This document shows, piece after piece, positions 1 to 7,881 of a stretch of DNA of 64,000 nt; the first letter of the stretch is position 1; the number at the start of each line of letters is the position of its first letter. The stretch is from Acidobacteriota bacterium. Its GTDB lineage: Bacteria > Acidobacteriota > G020349885. A program made the position numbers and the translations under genes. The notes below the pieces were generated by a model. The model saw only the letters and a program-made list of their open reading frames with translations, made no database searches and was not told the DNA's origin. The stretch covers positions 972,040 to 1,036,039 of the forward strand of contig CP070701.1 of assembly GCA_020349885.1 (NCBI GenBank). The letters run 5' to 3'.

Positions 1-49
1 CGCAGAGCACGCGCAGATCTGCCCCAGCCGTGGCCAAACGGGACCCTCG

Positions 50-364
50 ATGCCCCAGGAGCGCACCCCGGCCAATCGGAGGCGAGAGACTTCCCTGGGG
101 AAGTGGTTCGCGTGGATGGGTGCCGTCCTCACCGTCGCTTCAATCTGCGGGTTTCTGGTCTTGTACACGTTCTACGGGGACTCAGAGGACCCCGAATGGG
201 AACACCAGATAGGGCAGTGGGGAGCCAGTATCTTGTGCGCCGCAGTGATCGGTCTTCCGGTGCTTGTTCTGGGCATCATCGTGCTGGCGTTCGAGAGAAG
301 ATCTGCGCACACTCGGCGTACGGACCCGGGGCCAGGGGGTTCTGAGGGCCACGGCGGCAAGTGA
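50..364 (+). CDS. Small two-helix membrane protein, unknown function
   Basis: A 104-residue frame with a basic N-terminus and two clear hydrophobic stretches, about residues 22-43 and 62-84, separated by an acidic loop; the C-terminus is charged and glycine-rich. This looks like a small two-pass inner-membrane protein. I do not recognise a family. There is no strong ribosome binding site before the ATG, and the gene lies at the window edge, so its upstream context is missing. The hydrophobic pattern is the main argument that it is real; another frame cannot be excluded. Confidence 0.4.
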   Translation: MPQERTPANRRRETSLGKWFAWMGAVLTVASICGFLVLYTFYGDSEDPEWEHQIGQWGASILCAAVIGLPVLVLGIIVLAFERRSAHTRRTDPGPGGSEGHGGK

Positions 365-821
365 GGTTGTTGTGTCTCTGTCATAGAAGAGGACGCCACT
401 CCGGTCCGCCCAACGCTGCGTGGCATCCATCCGTCAGCAGAAGGAAGCGCGGCCGGAGTGGTCAAGCCTCGCACTGCAGAGTCCGCCCAACCCGCCGCTA
501 CGGATGGCGGCCGCCCTGGGAAACCGCCTCACCTCTTGACATCCACTCATACGCTAGGATTCCTGCCTTGAAGGGCCCTGCAGGGCATGCGACCTTTTGC
601 AGGCGGCCCCTCGGCGTCATCCCGCCTGCGGAGCCGGGCCGAACACGCTTGTCCTGTTATCGAGTGAGCAAGGGCAGCGTATCCCCGGAGCGGCTTCGAG
701 GATATCATTGGCCGTTCTTGCCCCATGGAAAGCAGTTCGGTTCTCGAAGACGTAAGCGTATTTCAGGCTCAGGACACTGGGAGCACAGTCTGGCATCTCA
801 CCTACGGGCATTGGAGGAGCG
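365..821. other. 457-base stretch without a convincing gene
   Basis: Several open frames run through this stretch on both strands, but none has a recognisable protein pattern or a good ribosome binding site. A TTGACA lies at 536-541, but no matching -10 stands 16-18 bases downstream. The last few bases hold the GGAGGAG ribosome binding site (813-819) of the next gene. It may be decayed coding sequence. Confidence 0.4.
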
Positions 822-1295
822 ATGGATCTCGTCATGACGGGAGTGGTAGCCGGAGTGTTGGGGACGTTGGTGATGGATTCCTTGAACCATCTCTTCTCCC
901 GAACTGGGATGCTCCTGAAGATCGACGTGAGGATGATCGGGAGAATGTCCGCGGGGTGGGCACGTGGGCGCTTCCGCTATCGCCATCCAGGCGAAATGGA
1001 ACAGGTCGCAAATGAGTTGCTCTATGGCTATATCACGCATTACTCCATCGGTGTGGGCCTCGCGGTCACCTACATGCTCGGCTGGGATCTCTTGGTTGGA
1101 GGGCCTGCATCACCGGCATGGGCCCTTGTCTATGGCGTCGCGACGACGGTAGCCTCTCATTTCTTCGTTCTCCCTTCCATGGGGCTGGGTGTGTTTGGCA
1201 GGCGGTCTCCCGAAGGCATTAGGAGCCCTCTCTCCAGCCTGGCCAACCACCTATTCTATGGAGTGGGTATTGCGGTCGCGGTCGCACTTGCGTGA
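822..1295 (+). CDS. DUF2938 family membrane protein
   Basis: A 157-residue polytopic membrane protein with about four hydrophobic segments (near residues 1-20, 72-92, 100-125 and 137-157). The order of motifs, a GVLGTLVMD start, a GRMSAGWARGRF segment, an H-Y-x-IG helix, then FFVLPSMGLGVFGRR and a final SLANHLFYGVG helix, matches the DUF2938 family, whose function is unknown. The start is supported by a GGAGGAG site five bases upstream. It stands alone, followed by a short iterated repeat and then priA. Confidence 0.75.
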   Translation: MDLVMTGVVAGVLGTLVMDSLNHLFSRTGMLLKIDVRMIGRMSAGWARGRFRYRHPGEMEQVANELLYGYITHYSIGVGLAVTYMLGWDLLVGGPASPAWALVYGVATTVASHFFVLPSMGLGVFGRRSPEGIRSPLSSLANHLFYGVGIAVAVALA

Positions 1296-1391
1296 GTACC
1301 GGGGGAGACAGAATGCGCAGGCGCTTGCGCAGCGTGCGTGAAACACTCTCGTCTTCGCGCTGGGCTTCGGCGTAGCAAGTCTGCCATCCCC

Positions 1392-1419
1392 TATCTGTCA
1401 TCTGTCATTAGTCATTCGG
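1392..1419. repeat. Short iterated repeat (TCTGTCAT-like units)
   Basis: Tandem degenerate units of the type ATCTGTC / ATCTGTC / ATTAGTC / ATTCGG lie in the gap before priA. They resemble the iterated GTCATCGGTCATTGG units found elsewhere in the window, but no inverted partner arm is obvious here. Confidence 0.4.
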
Positions 1420-1457
1420 TCCGAGATTGACACCCCGCGGCGGGGGCACCATCATGC

Positions 1458-3998
1458 ATGGCGCGTATGCGATTCGTTCAGGTCGCCGTCCCCGTCCCCG
1501 TGCGGAAGCTCTTCACCTACCGCGTGCCCGACGCGTGGGAGGAAAAAGCGCTCCTCGGCTGCCGGTGCCGCGTGCCGTTCGGGCGCTCGGGCGAGAAGAT
1601 GGGCTACGTCGTCGCCGAGGCGGAAAAACTTCCCAAAAGCCTCGACCGCGAAAAGATAAAACCCCTCGGCGCCGTCCTGGACGAGCGCCCCACGTTCTCG
1701 CCCGCGATGCTTGATTTCACGCGCTGGGCGGCGGAGCATTACGTTGCCTCGTGGGGCGAGATGCTGCGCGCGGCGCATCCCGTGCGCCTCTCCGCAAAGG
1801 CGCGCAGGCGCTACTCGCTCACGCCCAAGGGCCGGGACGCCGCCACGCAGGGTAAGGGTAAAGGAATTTCTGAAGCCATGTGCCGCGTGCTGGACGCGCT
1901 CGGTTCCGCCGCAGCGGACGAGGCGCGCGAGCTCACATTAAGAGGACTCTCACGCGCCCTGGGAGAGGAAATATCCGCCTCGCGCATGGAGACGCTCGTG
2001 CGCCACGGGTGGGTGCGGGAAGAATCCACGTTCGTGGAGCCGCGTAAAGGTAAATACCGGCTCGCCGTGGAATGCCTCCGCGAGGCCGAGGCCGGGGAGG
2101 CGGGGCCCGCGGAGACGCTCATTCTTCGGGAGCTCAAGAAACGCGGCGAGGCCGTACCGGTGGCGGAGCTTTCCCCTTTCGCCTCCGACCCGCACGCCGT
2201 CGTGCGGCGCCTCCGGGCCAAGGGCCTGGTGAGGGTTTTTCAGCAAAGAATTCTGCGTGACCCGTTCTGGGATAAACCCCCAGAACAGAATCGGGAGCTG
2301 ACGCTGACCGGGCACCAGGAGAAAGTTTTCCGCGCCGCGCTCCCCGCCCTCCGGGAGAGCCGGTTCCAGCCCGTCCTCCTGCACGGCGTGACGGGAAGCG
2401 GCAAGACCGAGGTGTACATCCGCCTCATCCGCGAGGCGCTCGGCATGGGGCGACGCGCGCTCTACCTCGTCCCGGAGATCGGCCTTACGCCCCTCACCGC
2501 GGCTCGCCTTCGCGCCCACTTCGCGGCGAACGTGGCCATACTGCACAGCGGCCTCGACGAGGGCGAGCGCTACGACGAGTGGGAGCGGGTGCGGCGCGGC
2601 GAGGTGGACCTCGTGGTCGGAACCCGTTCCGCCGTGTTCGCCCCGATAGAGTCCCTGGGCCTCGTCGTCGTGGACGAGGAGCACGACCCGTCCTACAAGC
2701 AGGAAGAGTCTCCCTACTACAACGGGCGCGACCTCGCCGTTGTGCGCGCGCAGCGCGACAACGCCGTGGTGTTCCTCGGTTCGGCGACGCCCTCGACGGA
2801 GACGTACTTCAACGCGTGCGGAGATTCTTCCTCTTCCTTCCCGAGCACCCGAAAGCCGCGCAAGGCGGGGTATCTTTCCCTCGCCCTTCCCGAGCGCATC
2901 GAGAAGCGGCCGCTTCCCGGGATGCGCCTCGTGGACATGACGAAAGAGTTCCAGGAGACGGGCGAGCGGAAAATTCTTTCGCGCGCGCTGGAGGAGGCCC
3001 TCATGCAATGCGTCGCGCGCGGGGAGCAGGCGATGCTTCTTCTGAACCGCCGCGGCTACGCGCCGTTCGTGCTCTGCCGAGAGTGCGGCTACACCCCGGA
3101 CTGCGAGCACTGCAGCGTCATGCTGACGCTCCACACGCGAGGCGGGAGACGGGACGCAAACGACGGAAAAATACCCGCCTCGGCATATCTCATGTGCCAC
3201 TACTGCGGCCATCGGGAAAAAATTCCGCGCCGCTGCCCCGAGTGTGAGGGCGAGTTCCTGCAGATGGTAGGCCACGGAACGGAGCAGGTGGAAACGTACG
3301 TGCGGTCTCTCCTTGCGGGCGGGGCGCGGACGCTGCGCCTTGACCGCGACACCGCGTCGCTCAAGGACGCGCACCACCGTATACTGAGCGCCTTCGGGCG
3401 CGGCGAGGCGCAGGTGCTCGTGGGAACGCAGATGATCGCCAAGGGCCACGATTTTCCGAACGTTACGCTCGTGGGCGTCGTCTCGGCCGACACGGGCCTC
3501 GCCTTCCCGGACTTCCGCGCCGCGGAGCGGACGTTCCAGCTCCTGACCCAAGTGGCCGGGCGTGCGGGGCGCGCCGAGCGCCCGGGCGAGGTTTTTATTC
3601 AAACCGTCAACCCCCGCCACTACGCCGTCGAGATGGCCGTGGGCGGCCGCGTCGCGGAGTTTTACCGCAAGGAACTGTGGTTTAGGCGCGTGATGAAGTA
3701 CCCGCCGTATACGGCCATGGCCATCGTGCTCGCGCGCGACCGGAACGAGGAGAAAGCCGTCAAGCTCATCAAGAAGCTGGCGCGCGCGCTGCGCGAGGCG
3801 GGCGACCCGCGGGTTGCGGTGCTCGGGCCGGCGCCGGCGCCCCTTGCGAAAATCAAGGACGTCCACCGCTACCACGTGGTCTTGAAGTCGTCCAGCCGCG
3901 GCCGCCTGCGCAGCGTTCTCGACAAGGCGCTGGGCTCACTCAAGCGACTAAAGCGCGAGAGCGTTCGCATTAATGTTGATCCGGTCAATGTTCTATGA
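1458..3998 (+). CDS. priA: Primosomal protein N' (replication restart helicase PriA)
   Basis: An 846-residue superfamily 2 helicase that rebuilds replication forks. The N-terminal 3'-DNA-binding domain (KLFTYRVPDAW and following) is intact. The Walker A motif GVTGSGKT is at residues 310-317 and the DEEH box at about 406-409. Eight zinc-binding cysteines sit at about 540, 543, 549, 552, 580, 583, 593 and 596. The two cysteine groups are separated by a longer basic loop than usual. GTQMIAKGHDF and the Q-V-A-GRAGRA helicase motif VI follow. Length is slightly above the roughly 730-820 residues usual for PriA, because of the mid-domain linker. Two other ATGs are nearby (1454 out of frame, 1467 in frame). 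A terminator hairpin follows at 4103-4135. Confidence 0.97.
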   Translation: MARMRFVQVAVPVPVRKLFTYRVPDAWEEKALLGCRCRVPFGRSGEKMGYVVAEAEKLPKSLDREKIKPLGAVLDERPTFSPAMLDFTRWAAEHYVASWGEMLRAAHPVRLSAKARRRYSLTPKGRDAATQGKGKGISEAMCRVLDALGSAAADEARELTLRGLSRALGEEISASRMETLVRHGWVREESTFVEPRKGKYRLAVECLREAEAGEAGPAETLILRELKKRGEAVPVAELSPFASDPHAVVRRLRAKGLVRVFQQRILRDPFWDKPPEQNRELTLTGHQEKVFRAALPALRESRFQPVLLHGVTGSGKTEVYIRLIREALGMGRRALYLVPEIGLTPLTAARLRAHFAANVAILHSGLDEGERYDEWERVRRGEVDLVVGTRSAVFAPIESLGLVVVDEEHDPSYKQEESPYYNGRDLAVVRAQRDNAVVFLGSATPSTETYFNACGDSSSSFPSTRKPRKAGYLSLALPERIEKRPLPGMRLVDMTKEFQETGERKILSRALEEALMQCVARGEQAMLLLNRRGYAPFVLCRECGYTPDCEHCSVMLTLHTRGGRRDANDGKIPASAYLMCHYCGHREKIPRRCPECEGEFLQMVGHGTEQVETYVRSLLAGGARTLRLDRDTASLKDAHHRILSAFGRGEAQVLVGTQMIAKGHDFPNVTLVGVVSADTGLAFPDFRAAERTFQLLTQVAGRAGRAERPGEVFIQTVNPRHYAVEMAVGGRVAEFYRKELWFRRVMKYPPYTAMAIVLARDRNEEKAVKLIKKLARALREAGDPRVAVLGPAPAPLAKIKDVHRYHVVLKSSSRGRLRSVLDKALGSLKRLKRESVRINVDPVNVL

Positions 3999-4102
3999 AG
4001 AGTTTCGGTGTTCCGGGATTATTAAGCACTTGCCCAGGTGCAAAGCGGAGAAACGTTTGAAACGACGTGAGTTAGAATGTGCGCCGAGAGATTCTTGCAA
4101 GG

Positions 4103-4135
4103 CTTTTCCACAGAAACTGTGAAAAGAATTTTTTT
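4103..4135 (+). terminator. Rho-independent terminator after priA
   Basis: CTTTTCCACAG, an AAA loop and CTGTGAAAAG form a stem with a single bulge, followed by AATTTTTTT. It lies about 105 bases beyond the priA stop on the same strand. Confidence 0.75.
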
Positions 4136-4214
4136 GCCGCACCGTAAACGTGTTTCGTTCTTCTAAGACCGTGCAAACAGAAACAAAACCCCGAAAATCG
4201 CTCTGGGAGGCTCT

Positions 4215-4550
4215 ATGGTGTACATAGCGTTTACGACTGTTTCGAAACGAAGCGACGCGAGGAAGCTGGCGCGCCTTTTGCTCGACGCGCGCGCCGCGGC
4301 ATGCGTAAATATTCTGCCCGGCACCGTTTCGGTCTACTGCTGGAGAGGGAAACGCTGCGAGGACTCGGAATTTCTCCTCATCATCAAGACGACCAAGGCG
4401 GCGCTTCCCCGCCTCAAGCGCGTTCTCGAAAAGAACCATCCCTACGAGGTGCACGAGCTCGTCGCCTGGCCTGTTTCCGAAGGAAACGCCGCCTACTTAC
4501 GGTGGGTGGGCGAGGAATGCCGCAAGAACAAGAAGCGGCCGCGGGAGTAG
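4215..4550 (+). CDS. cutA: CutA-like divalent ion tolerance protein
   Basis: A 111-residue CutA1 protein, a small ferredoxin-like trimer linked to copper and other metal tolerance, although its molecular role is unsettled. Family signatures are visible: an AACVNILPG stretch at about residues 30-38, YCWRGK at about 43-48, SEFLLIIKT in mid-protein and the near-invariant HPYEVHELVAWPV followed by YLRWV at the end. The start is supported by GGGAGG five bases before the ATG. It appears to be a single-gene unit. Confidence 0.95.
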   Translation: MVYIAFTTVSKRSDARKLARLLLDARAAACVNILPGTVSVYCWRGKRCEDSEFLLIIKTTKAALPRLKRVLEKNHPYEVHELVAWPVSEGNAAYLRWVGEECRKNKKRPRE

Positions 4551-4808
4551 TTTTATTTTTCCCCTCTTTTTTTCCCCCGCCCGAAAGGCGGCCGCCTCGA
4601 GCACTGGCTGAAGCAGCTGCGGTGGATCCTGAGCCTCGGCCATGAGGGCGGGCTTTTTGTCATGATCGGGCGCCGGAAAAGCCGATGAAAAAAAGTGTTA
4701 TAGACACGAATACGCGAATAGGGATTAAGACCCCCGGAGGCCATGAAAACCGCCGATTGGCCCCAAATTGGGGGAAAAAATTTTGTGCTGAAAATCACAT
4801 TTTTTCTC

Positions 4809-4837
4809 TTGACAAACCATTTTGATGGTGATAGATT
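4809..4837 (+). promoter_or_regulatory. Promoter for candidate small RNA
   Basis: TTGACA at 4809-4814, a 17-base spacer and TAGATT at 4832-4837. The inverted pair GATGGT / ACCATC brackets the -10 region and could be an operator. The only thing directly downstream on this strand is the terminator at 4873-4905. Confidence 0.55.
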
Positions 4838-4843
4838 ATAGGT

Positions 4844-4905
4844 AATTACAACCATCTCCTCCCCTGGGAAGGCCCCGGACGATACGTCTGGGGTCTTCTT
4901 TTTTT
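4844..4905 (+). ncRNA. Candidate small RNA of about 62 nt
   Basis: A good sigma70-type promoter ends at 4837 and a strong intrinsic terminator ends at 4905, with no open frame between them. The expected product is a short RNA ending in the terminator hairpin. I recognise no known RNA family, and the 5' end is set only by the usual spacing from the -10. The alternative is that it is an attenuated leader of a lost gene. Confidence 0.35.
4873..4905 (+). terminator. Strong Rho-independent terminator
   Basis: A nine-base stem (CCCCGGACG / CGTCTGGGG, with one G-U pair) and an ATA loop, followed by TCTTCTTTTTTT. Confidence 0.8.
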
Positions 4906-4926
4906 ATCTTTCTACCCTTTTCTGCT

Positions 4927-5346
4927 CTACTTTACTTTCGTGGAGTGGAAAAACCCGCGAATGCGGCGCTCGATCTCGTCGCGCGTGCGGCGAAAGGCCT
5001 CGAGCCTTTCCTCTTCCGTGCCTGCGGCGCCCACCGGGTCCTCAATCGGCCAGTGAAGGCGCGTCAGGGAAGCGCCCAAATGGGGGCATCGGGCGGCCGC
5101 GTAGCCGCACAGGGTGATGAGCGTGTCGATCCGCTCCAGGGGAACCGATCCGACGGATTTGGACGTTTGGCCGGAGATGTCCATTCCCGCCTCTTTCATC
5201 ACCCGCACCGCCAGGGGATGCACCCCGACCGGGGCCACGCCGGCGCTCCAGATTTCCACGCCCCGCGGCGCGTACCGGCGGCCGATGCCTTCGGCCATCT
5301 GGCTGCGGCACGAGTTGCCCGTGCACAGAAAAAGTACGCCTTTCAT
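4927..5346 (-). CDS. arsC: Arsenate reductase, thioredoxin-coupled (low-MW phosphatase fold)
   Basis: A 139-residue cytoplasmic enzyme of the low-molecular-weight tyrosine phosphatase fold that reduces arsenate to arsenite. The P-loop CTGNSCR (Cys8 to Arg14) opens the protein. The two further cysteines of the thioredoxin-type ArsC relay are present at positions 80 and 87 (TLC and ARC), and a DP loop follows (IEDPVG). This separates it from plain phosphatases, which lack the relay cysteines. It is a single gene, divergent from the DUF971-mrp unit. A promoter sits so close that the mRNA may start within about five bases of the ATG. No other ars gene adjoins it. Confidence 0.9.
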   Translation of the reverse strand: MKGVLFLCTGNSCRSQMAEGIGRRYAPRGVEIWSAGVAPVGVHPLAVRVMKEAGMDISGQTSKSVGSVPLERIDTLITLCGYAAARCPHLGASLTRLHWPIEDPVGAAGTEEERLEAFRRTRDEIERRIRGFFHSTKVK

Positions 5347-5357
5347 AGGGCGGCGGG

Positions 5358-5386
5358 ATTCTAACCCGAAACGGCCCCGCGGGCAA
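5358..5386 (-). promoter_or_regulatory. Promoter of arsC
   Basis: On the minus strand, TTGCCC at 5386-5381, a 17-base spacer and TAGAAT at 5363-5358. Only eleven bases separate the -10 from the ATG at 5346, so the leader would be very short and lacks a ribosome binding site. Confidence 0.55.
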
Positions 5387-5400
5387 GGCCTCCTCTTTCC

Positions 5401-5430
5401 TTGACAGGCATGGAGGACGACCTTTAGAAT
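5401..5430 (+). promoter_or_regulatory. Promoter of the DUF971-mrp operon
   Basis: TTGACA at 5401-5406, an 18-base spacer and TAGAAT at 5425-5430, leaving a leader of about 60 bases before the ATG at 5500. Confidence 0.6.
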
Positions 5431-5499
5431 CAGGGAAAAGCGAAACCGCGATACGTTTTTCCCAAGCGTCAAGAAAGAAAAGGGTGTGTCCCGTTCGTT

Positions 5500-5850
5500 A
5501 TGCAAGCCGCAGAGAAGCTCCGTCCCGTGGAAATCGGCCGTGCCGACGAGCACGATATTAAAATTCGCTGGAACAACGGCACCGAAAGCGTATGCAGGGC
5601 CCGCCGCGTGCGCCTCGCCTGCCCCTGCGCGGGCTGCGTGGAAGAAATGACTGGCGCCCAGCGGCTCGACCCCGCGAGCGTGCCCGGGGACGTGCGCCCC
5701 CTGGGGATCGAGCTCGTCGGGCGCTACGCCATCCAAATCCGGTGGAGCGACGGCCATTCGACCGGCCTCTACAGCTTCGACCTTCTGAGGCGGCTCGCAC
5801 AGCCGGATAATTTCGAAGCCGCACGGGGGACGGAAAGGAGCGGCTGCTAA
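5500..5850 (+). CDS. DUF971 (GBBH-like N-terminal) protein
   Basis: A 116-residue protein of the DUF971 fold. It shows the signature KIRWNNGTE, then RVRLACPCAGCVEE with a CxCxxC cysteine cluster, and a second half with GRYAIQIRWSDGHSTGLYSFDLLRRL. Family members often sit beside Mrp-type Fe-S carrier ATPases, as here: the stop is immediately followed by the mrp start. The cysteines suggest metal or Fe-S binding, which is inference. No ribosome binding site is seen at the ATG. Confidence 0.85.
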   Translation: MQAAEKLRPVEIGRADEHDIKIRWNNGTESVCRARRVRLACPCAGCVEEMTGAQRLDPASVPGDVRPLGIELVGRYAIQIRWSDGHSTGLYSFDLLRRLAQPDNFEAARGTERSGC

Positions 5851-7005
5851 ATGGCGAAAGACAAGCCCCGACGTCGTCGGAGCAAGCCCGCCAAGGTCGT
5901 AAGGGCGGACAAGCCGACGCCCGAAAGCGTCGAGAAAATCCTGCGCACGGTTCGGTGGCCCGGCACCGAGCGCGACATCGTATCGCTTGGGATCATCCGG
6001 GAAATCTCGCTCCAGGGCTGCACCATTCATGTCGCTCTGGGCGCCCGCGACCCGAGCCCCGAGGCCTCTCAAGCCGTGGCCGAGGAAGTTCGCAGCCGCC
6101 TCAAGGCCGAGTACGAAAAATTCGCCGTGGACATCGAGCACGTGGCGCCGCCTCCTCCGCCGCACCCGCAGCAGGCGCCGCCACAGGGCTCCCCTTCCCC
6201 CCACTCCCACGCCCAGGCCATTCCGGGCGTTCGCCACATCGTGGCCGTGGGAAGCGGCAAGGGCGGCGTAGGCAAATCCACCGTCGCCGTCAACCTCGCG
6301 CTCGCGCTCAAAAAGCTCGGGCGCCGCGTCGGCGTTATGGACGCCGACGTTTACGGGCCGAGCATTCCGCTTCTGATGGGCGCGAGCGAGAGGCCCAAGG
6401 TCACCGCCCGGAACAGGATTGTCCCGCTCGAGGTCCACGGAGTCCAACTCATGTCCATGGGCTTTCTGGTGGACGAGGACGCGCCCGTCATCTGGCGCGG
6501 CCCCATGGTGATGAAGCTCATCCAGCAGTTTCTGGTCGGCGTCGAGTGGCGCGAGGCGGATTTCCTGGTCGTCGACCTTCCGCCCGGCACGGGCGACACG
6601 CAGCTCACACTGGTGCAGAGCACGCGCCTCTCGGGCGCCGTCGTGGTGACCACGCCGCAGGACCTGGCGCTTCTCGACGCCGCAAGGGCCGCCCAGATGT
6701 TCAACAAGGTGGACGTTCCCGTCCTGGGCATCGTCGAGAACATGAGCGTCTTCGTCTGCCCCCGATGCGGCGAGGAATCGCACATCTTCGGCCAAGGCGG
6801 CGGCCACCGGGAGGCCGAGCGCCTCGGCATTCCTTTCCTCGGTGAGATTCCTCTGAATCCCGCCATCCGCGAGGGCAGCGACACGGGACGCCCCACCGTG
6901 GCCGTCGAGCCGGAGTCGCCCGAGACCAAGATATTTCTCAAGATTGCCGAGCGCGTCGCGAAGGAGACCGAAGCCGCCTCTGAGCCCACCCGCGTGACCT
7001 TCTAG
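5851..7005 (+). CDS. mrp: Mrp/ApbC/NBP35-type iron-sulfur carrier ATPase
   Basis: A 384-residue P-loop ATPase of the Mrp family that assembles and delivers Fe-S clusters in the cytoplasm. Residues about 25-95 form the N-terminal MIP18/DUF59 domain. A proline- and histidine-rich linker follows (about 97-125). The deviant Walker A motif SGKGGVGKST is at about 135-144. The cluster-binding CPRC pair is at about 303 and 306. It is co-transcribed with DUF971, and GGAG precedes the ATG by nine bases. Oddity: the first 17 codons (MAKDKPRRRRSKPAKVV) are laid over a palindromic REP-like sequence that also occurs downstream of cheD. Confidence 0.95.
   Translation: MAKDKPRRRRSKPAKVVRADKPTPESVEKILRTVRWPGTERDIVSLGIIREISLQGCTIHVALGARDPSPEASQAVAEEVRSRLKAEYEKFAVDIEHVAPPPPPHPQQAPPQGSPSPHSHAQAIPGVRHIVAVGSGKGGVGKSTVAVNLALALKKLGRRVGVMDADVYGPSIPLLMGASERPKVTARNRIVPLEVHGVQLMSMGFLVDEDAPVIWRGPMVMKLIQQFLVGVEWREADFLVVDLPPGTGDTQLTLVQSTRLSGAVVVTTPQDLALLDAARAAQMFNKVDVPVLGIVENMSVFVCPRCGEESHIFGQGGGHREAERLGIPFLGEIPLNPAIREGSDTGRPTVAVEPESPETKIFLKIAERVAKETEAASEPTRVTF
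5862..5888. repeat. REP-like palindrome inside the mrp 5' end
   Basis: AGCCCCGAC, GT, CGTCGG and GCAAGCC match 23 of 27 positions of the palindrome at 27397-27423. Here it is translated as basic residues at the Mrp N-terminus. Confidence 0.45.
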
Positions 7006-7034
7006 GACTCGTCGGGATTCCCCCTTTTCGTAAA

Positions 7035-7043
7035 TGATATAAT
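7035..7043 (+). promoter_or_regulatory. Extended -10 promoter
   Basis: A TG at 7035-7036, one base, then a perfect TATAAT at 7038-7043 form an extended -10. The expected transcript start is near 7050, which argues that the next gene begins at the GTG at 7063 rather than the ATG at 7042. Confidence 0.5.
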
Positions 7044-7062
7044 GACCTTCTTGGAGATTTCC

Positions 7063-7881
7063 GTGGACGAACACATCTCGTTCATCGCGAGTTCCCGCCT
7101 GGCGGCCGTCTCCGTGGGAGTGGCGGTCGTCGGGGTGGCGGCCATGGCATGGTTTCTGCTGCGCGCTTTCATGACCGCGCTCAGGAAGGCCGCCGTGGCG
7201 CTGCGCGCCCTCATGCGGCTCTTCCGGCTCTGGGGGCAGCGGATAAAAAACTTTCCCGGAACCGCCTTCTCGGCCTTCTTCGACGAAGTTTCCGACGCCA
7301 AGCGCTTTTTCTTCATCGAAAGCGCCCACATCACCTCGTTCTGGAAGCGCGTGGGGCAAGCCGTCCTTTTTTCTCTGCTGGTTGTCGCCGGCGCGCTGGG
7401 CTACACGACGGCCTACGGTCTCAGGGACTCCTATCCGGCGGCCCATGACGAGCTGGTTTCCCTGGGAGCGCTCCGTCTCGCGGGCGAAGGCATGGTCTGG
7501 GACTCCCCGGACGGCGCGCGAGCGTTCGCCCTCCTTCCGGGCGAGCACCACCTTGTGGTCGAAGGCGAAGAGTTGCGCTTCCCTTCCTGGCTGCACCGCC
7601 TGGGGCTGAAGCGACACCACCGCGTCCTCAGGTTCCGCCTCTACCGCGAGCCTCCCTCGACCGTGAATCCCGGCGTACCCGACCGGAGCATTACCTTCGA
7701 GGACGCACCCTTCTTCACGTTCTGCGCGCGGCACCAAAACCGCCTGCCCCTCAAGCGCGTGACGTTCATCTCGCCCCCAGCGAACCTCGCCGCAGGTGAG
7801 CACTCCTTCTCCGTCCTGCCGATGGGATACGCGATTATGCCCGTCGACTGGGACGCCGCTGAAATAAGTTATGGTCCTTAA
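7063..7881 (+). CDS. Membrane-anchored protein of unknown function
   Basis: A 272-residue protein with two membrane helices, near residues 10-35 and 100-121, and a C-terminal soluble half of about 145 residues with mixed beta-rich character. I recognise no family. The start is taken at GTG 7063 because GGAG lies six bases before it and the only good promoter would start transcription after the alternative ATG at 7042. The last eleven bases overlap acpS, so the two are probably translated together. The connection to phosphopantetheine transfer is unknown. Confidence 0.65.
   Translation: MDEHISFIASSRLAAVSVGVAVVGVAAMAWFLLRAFMTALRKAAVALRALMRLFRLWGQRIKNFPGTAFSAFFDEVSDAKRFFFIESAHITSFWKRVGQAVLFSLLVVAGALGYTTAYGLRDSYPAAHDELVSLGALRLAGEGMVWDSPDGARAFALLPGEHHLVVEGEELRFPSWLHRLGLKRHHRVLRFRLYREPPSTVNPGVPDRSITFEDAPFFTFCARHQNRLPLKRVTFISPPANLAAGEHSFSVLPMGYAIMPVDWDAAEISYGP

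Larger units (their letters stand above)
4551..4926. other. 376-base gap: decayed coding trace, promoter, candidate small RNA
   Basis: The first 130 bases continue the cutA frame past its stop with a plausible peptide (EHWLKQLRWILSLGHEGG and on to a TGA near 4687) but have no start codon, so this may be a gene remnant. From about 4690 the sequence turns AT-rich. A 32-codon frame at 4743-4841 has GGAGG only two bases before its ATG and I do not call it. A promoter, a short transcript and a terminator are annotated separately. Confidence 0.5.

Noticed and set aside
536-560. TTGACA with a TAGGAT downstream
   Set aside because: The spacing is 13 bases, too short for a sigma70-type promoter, and no gene follows within a sensible distance.
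1950-3875. A 641-codon open frame on the minus strand opposite priA
   Set aside because: It is the antisense of a conserved gene in GC-rich DNA. Its composition is dominated by Arg, His, Ala and Gly and shows no family pattern.
4743-4841. A 32-codon frame preceded by GGAGG in the cutA-arsC gap
   Set aside because: The ribosome site is only two bases from the ATG, and the frame is overlapped by a better promoter and small-RNA interpretation.
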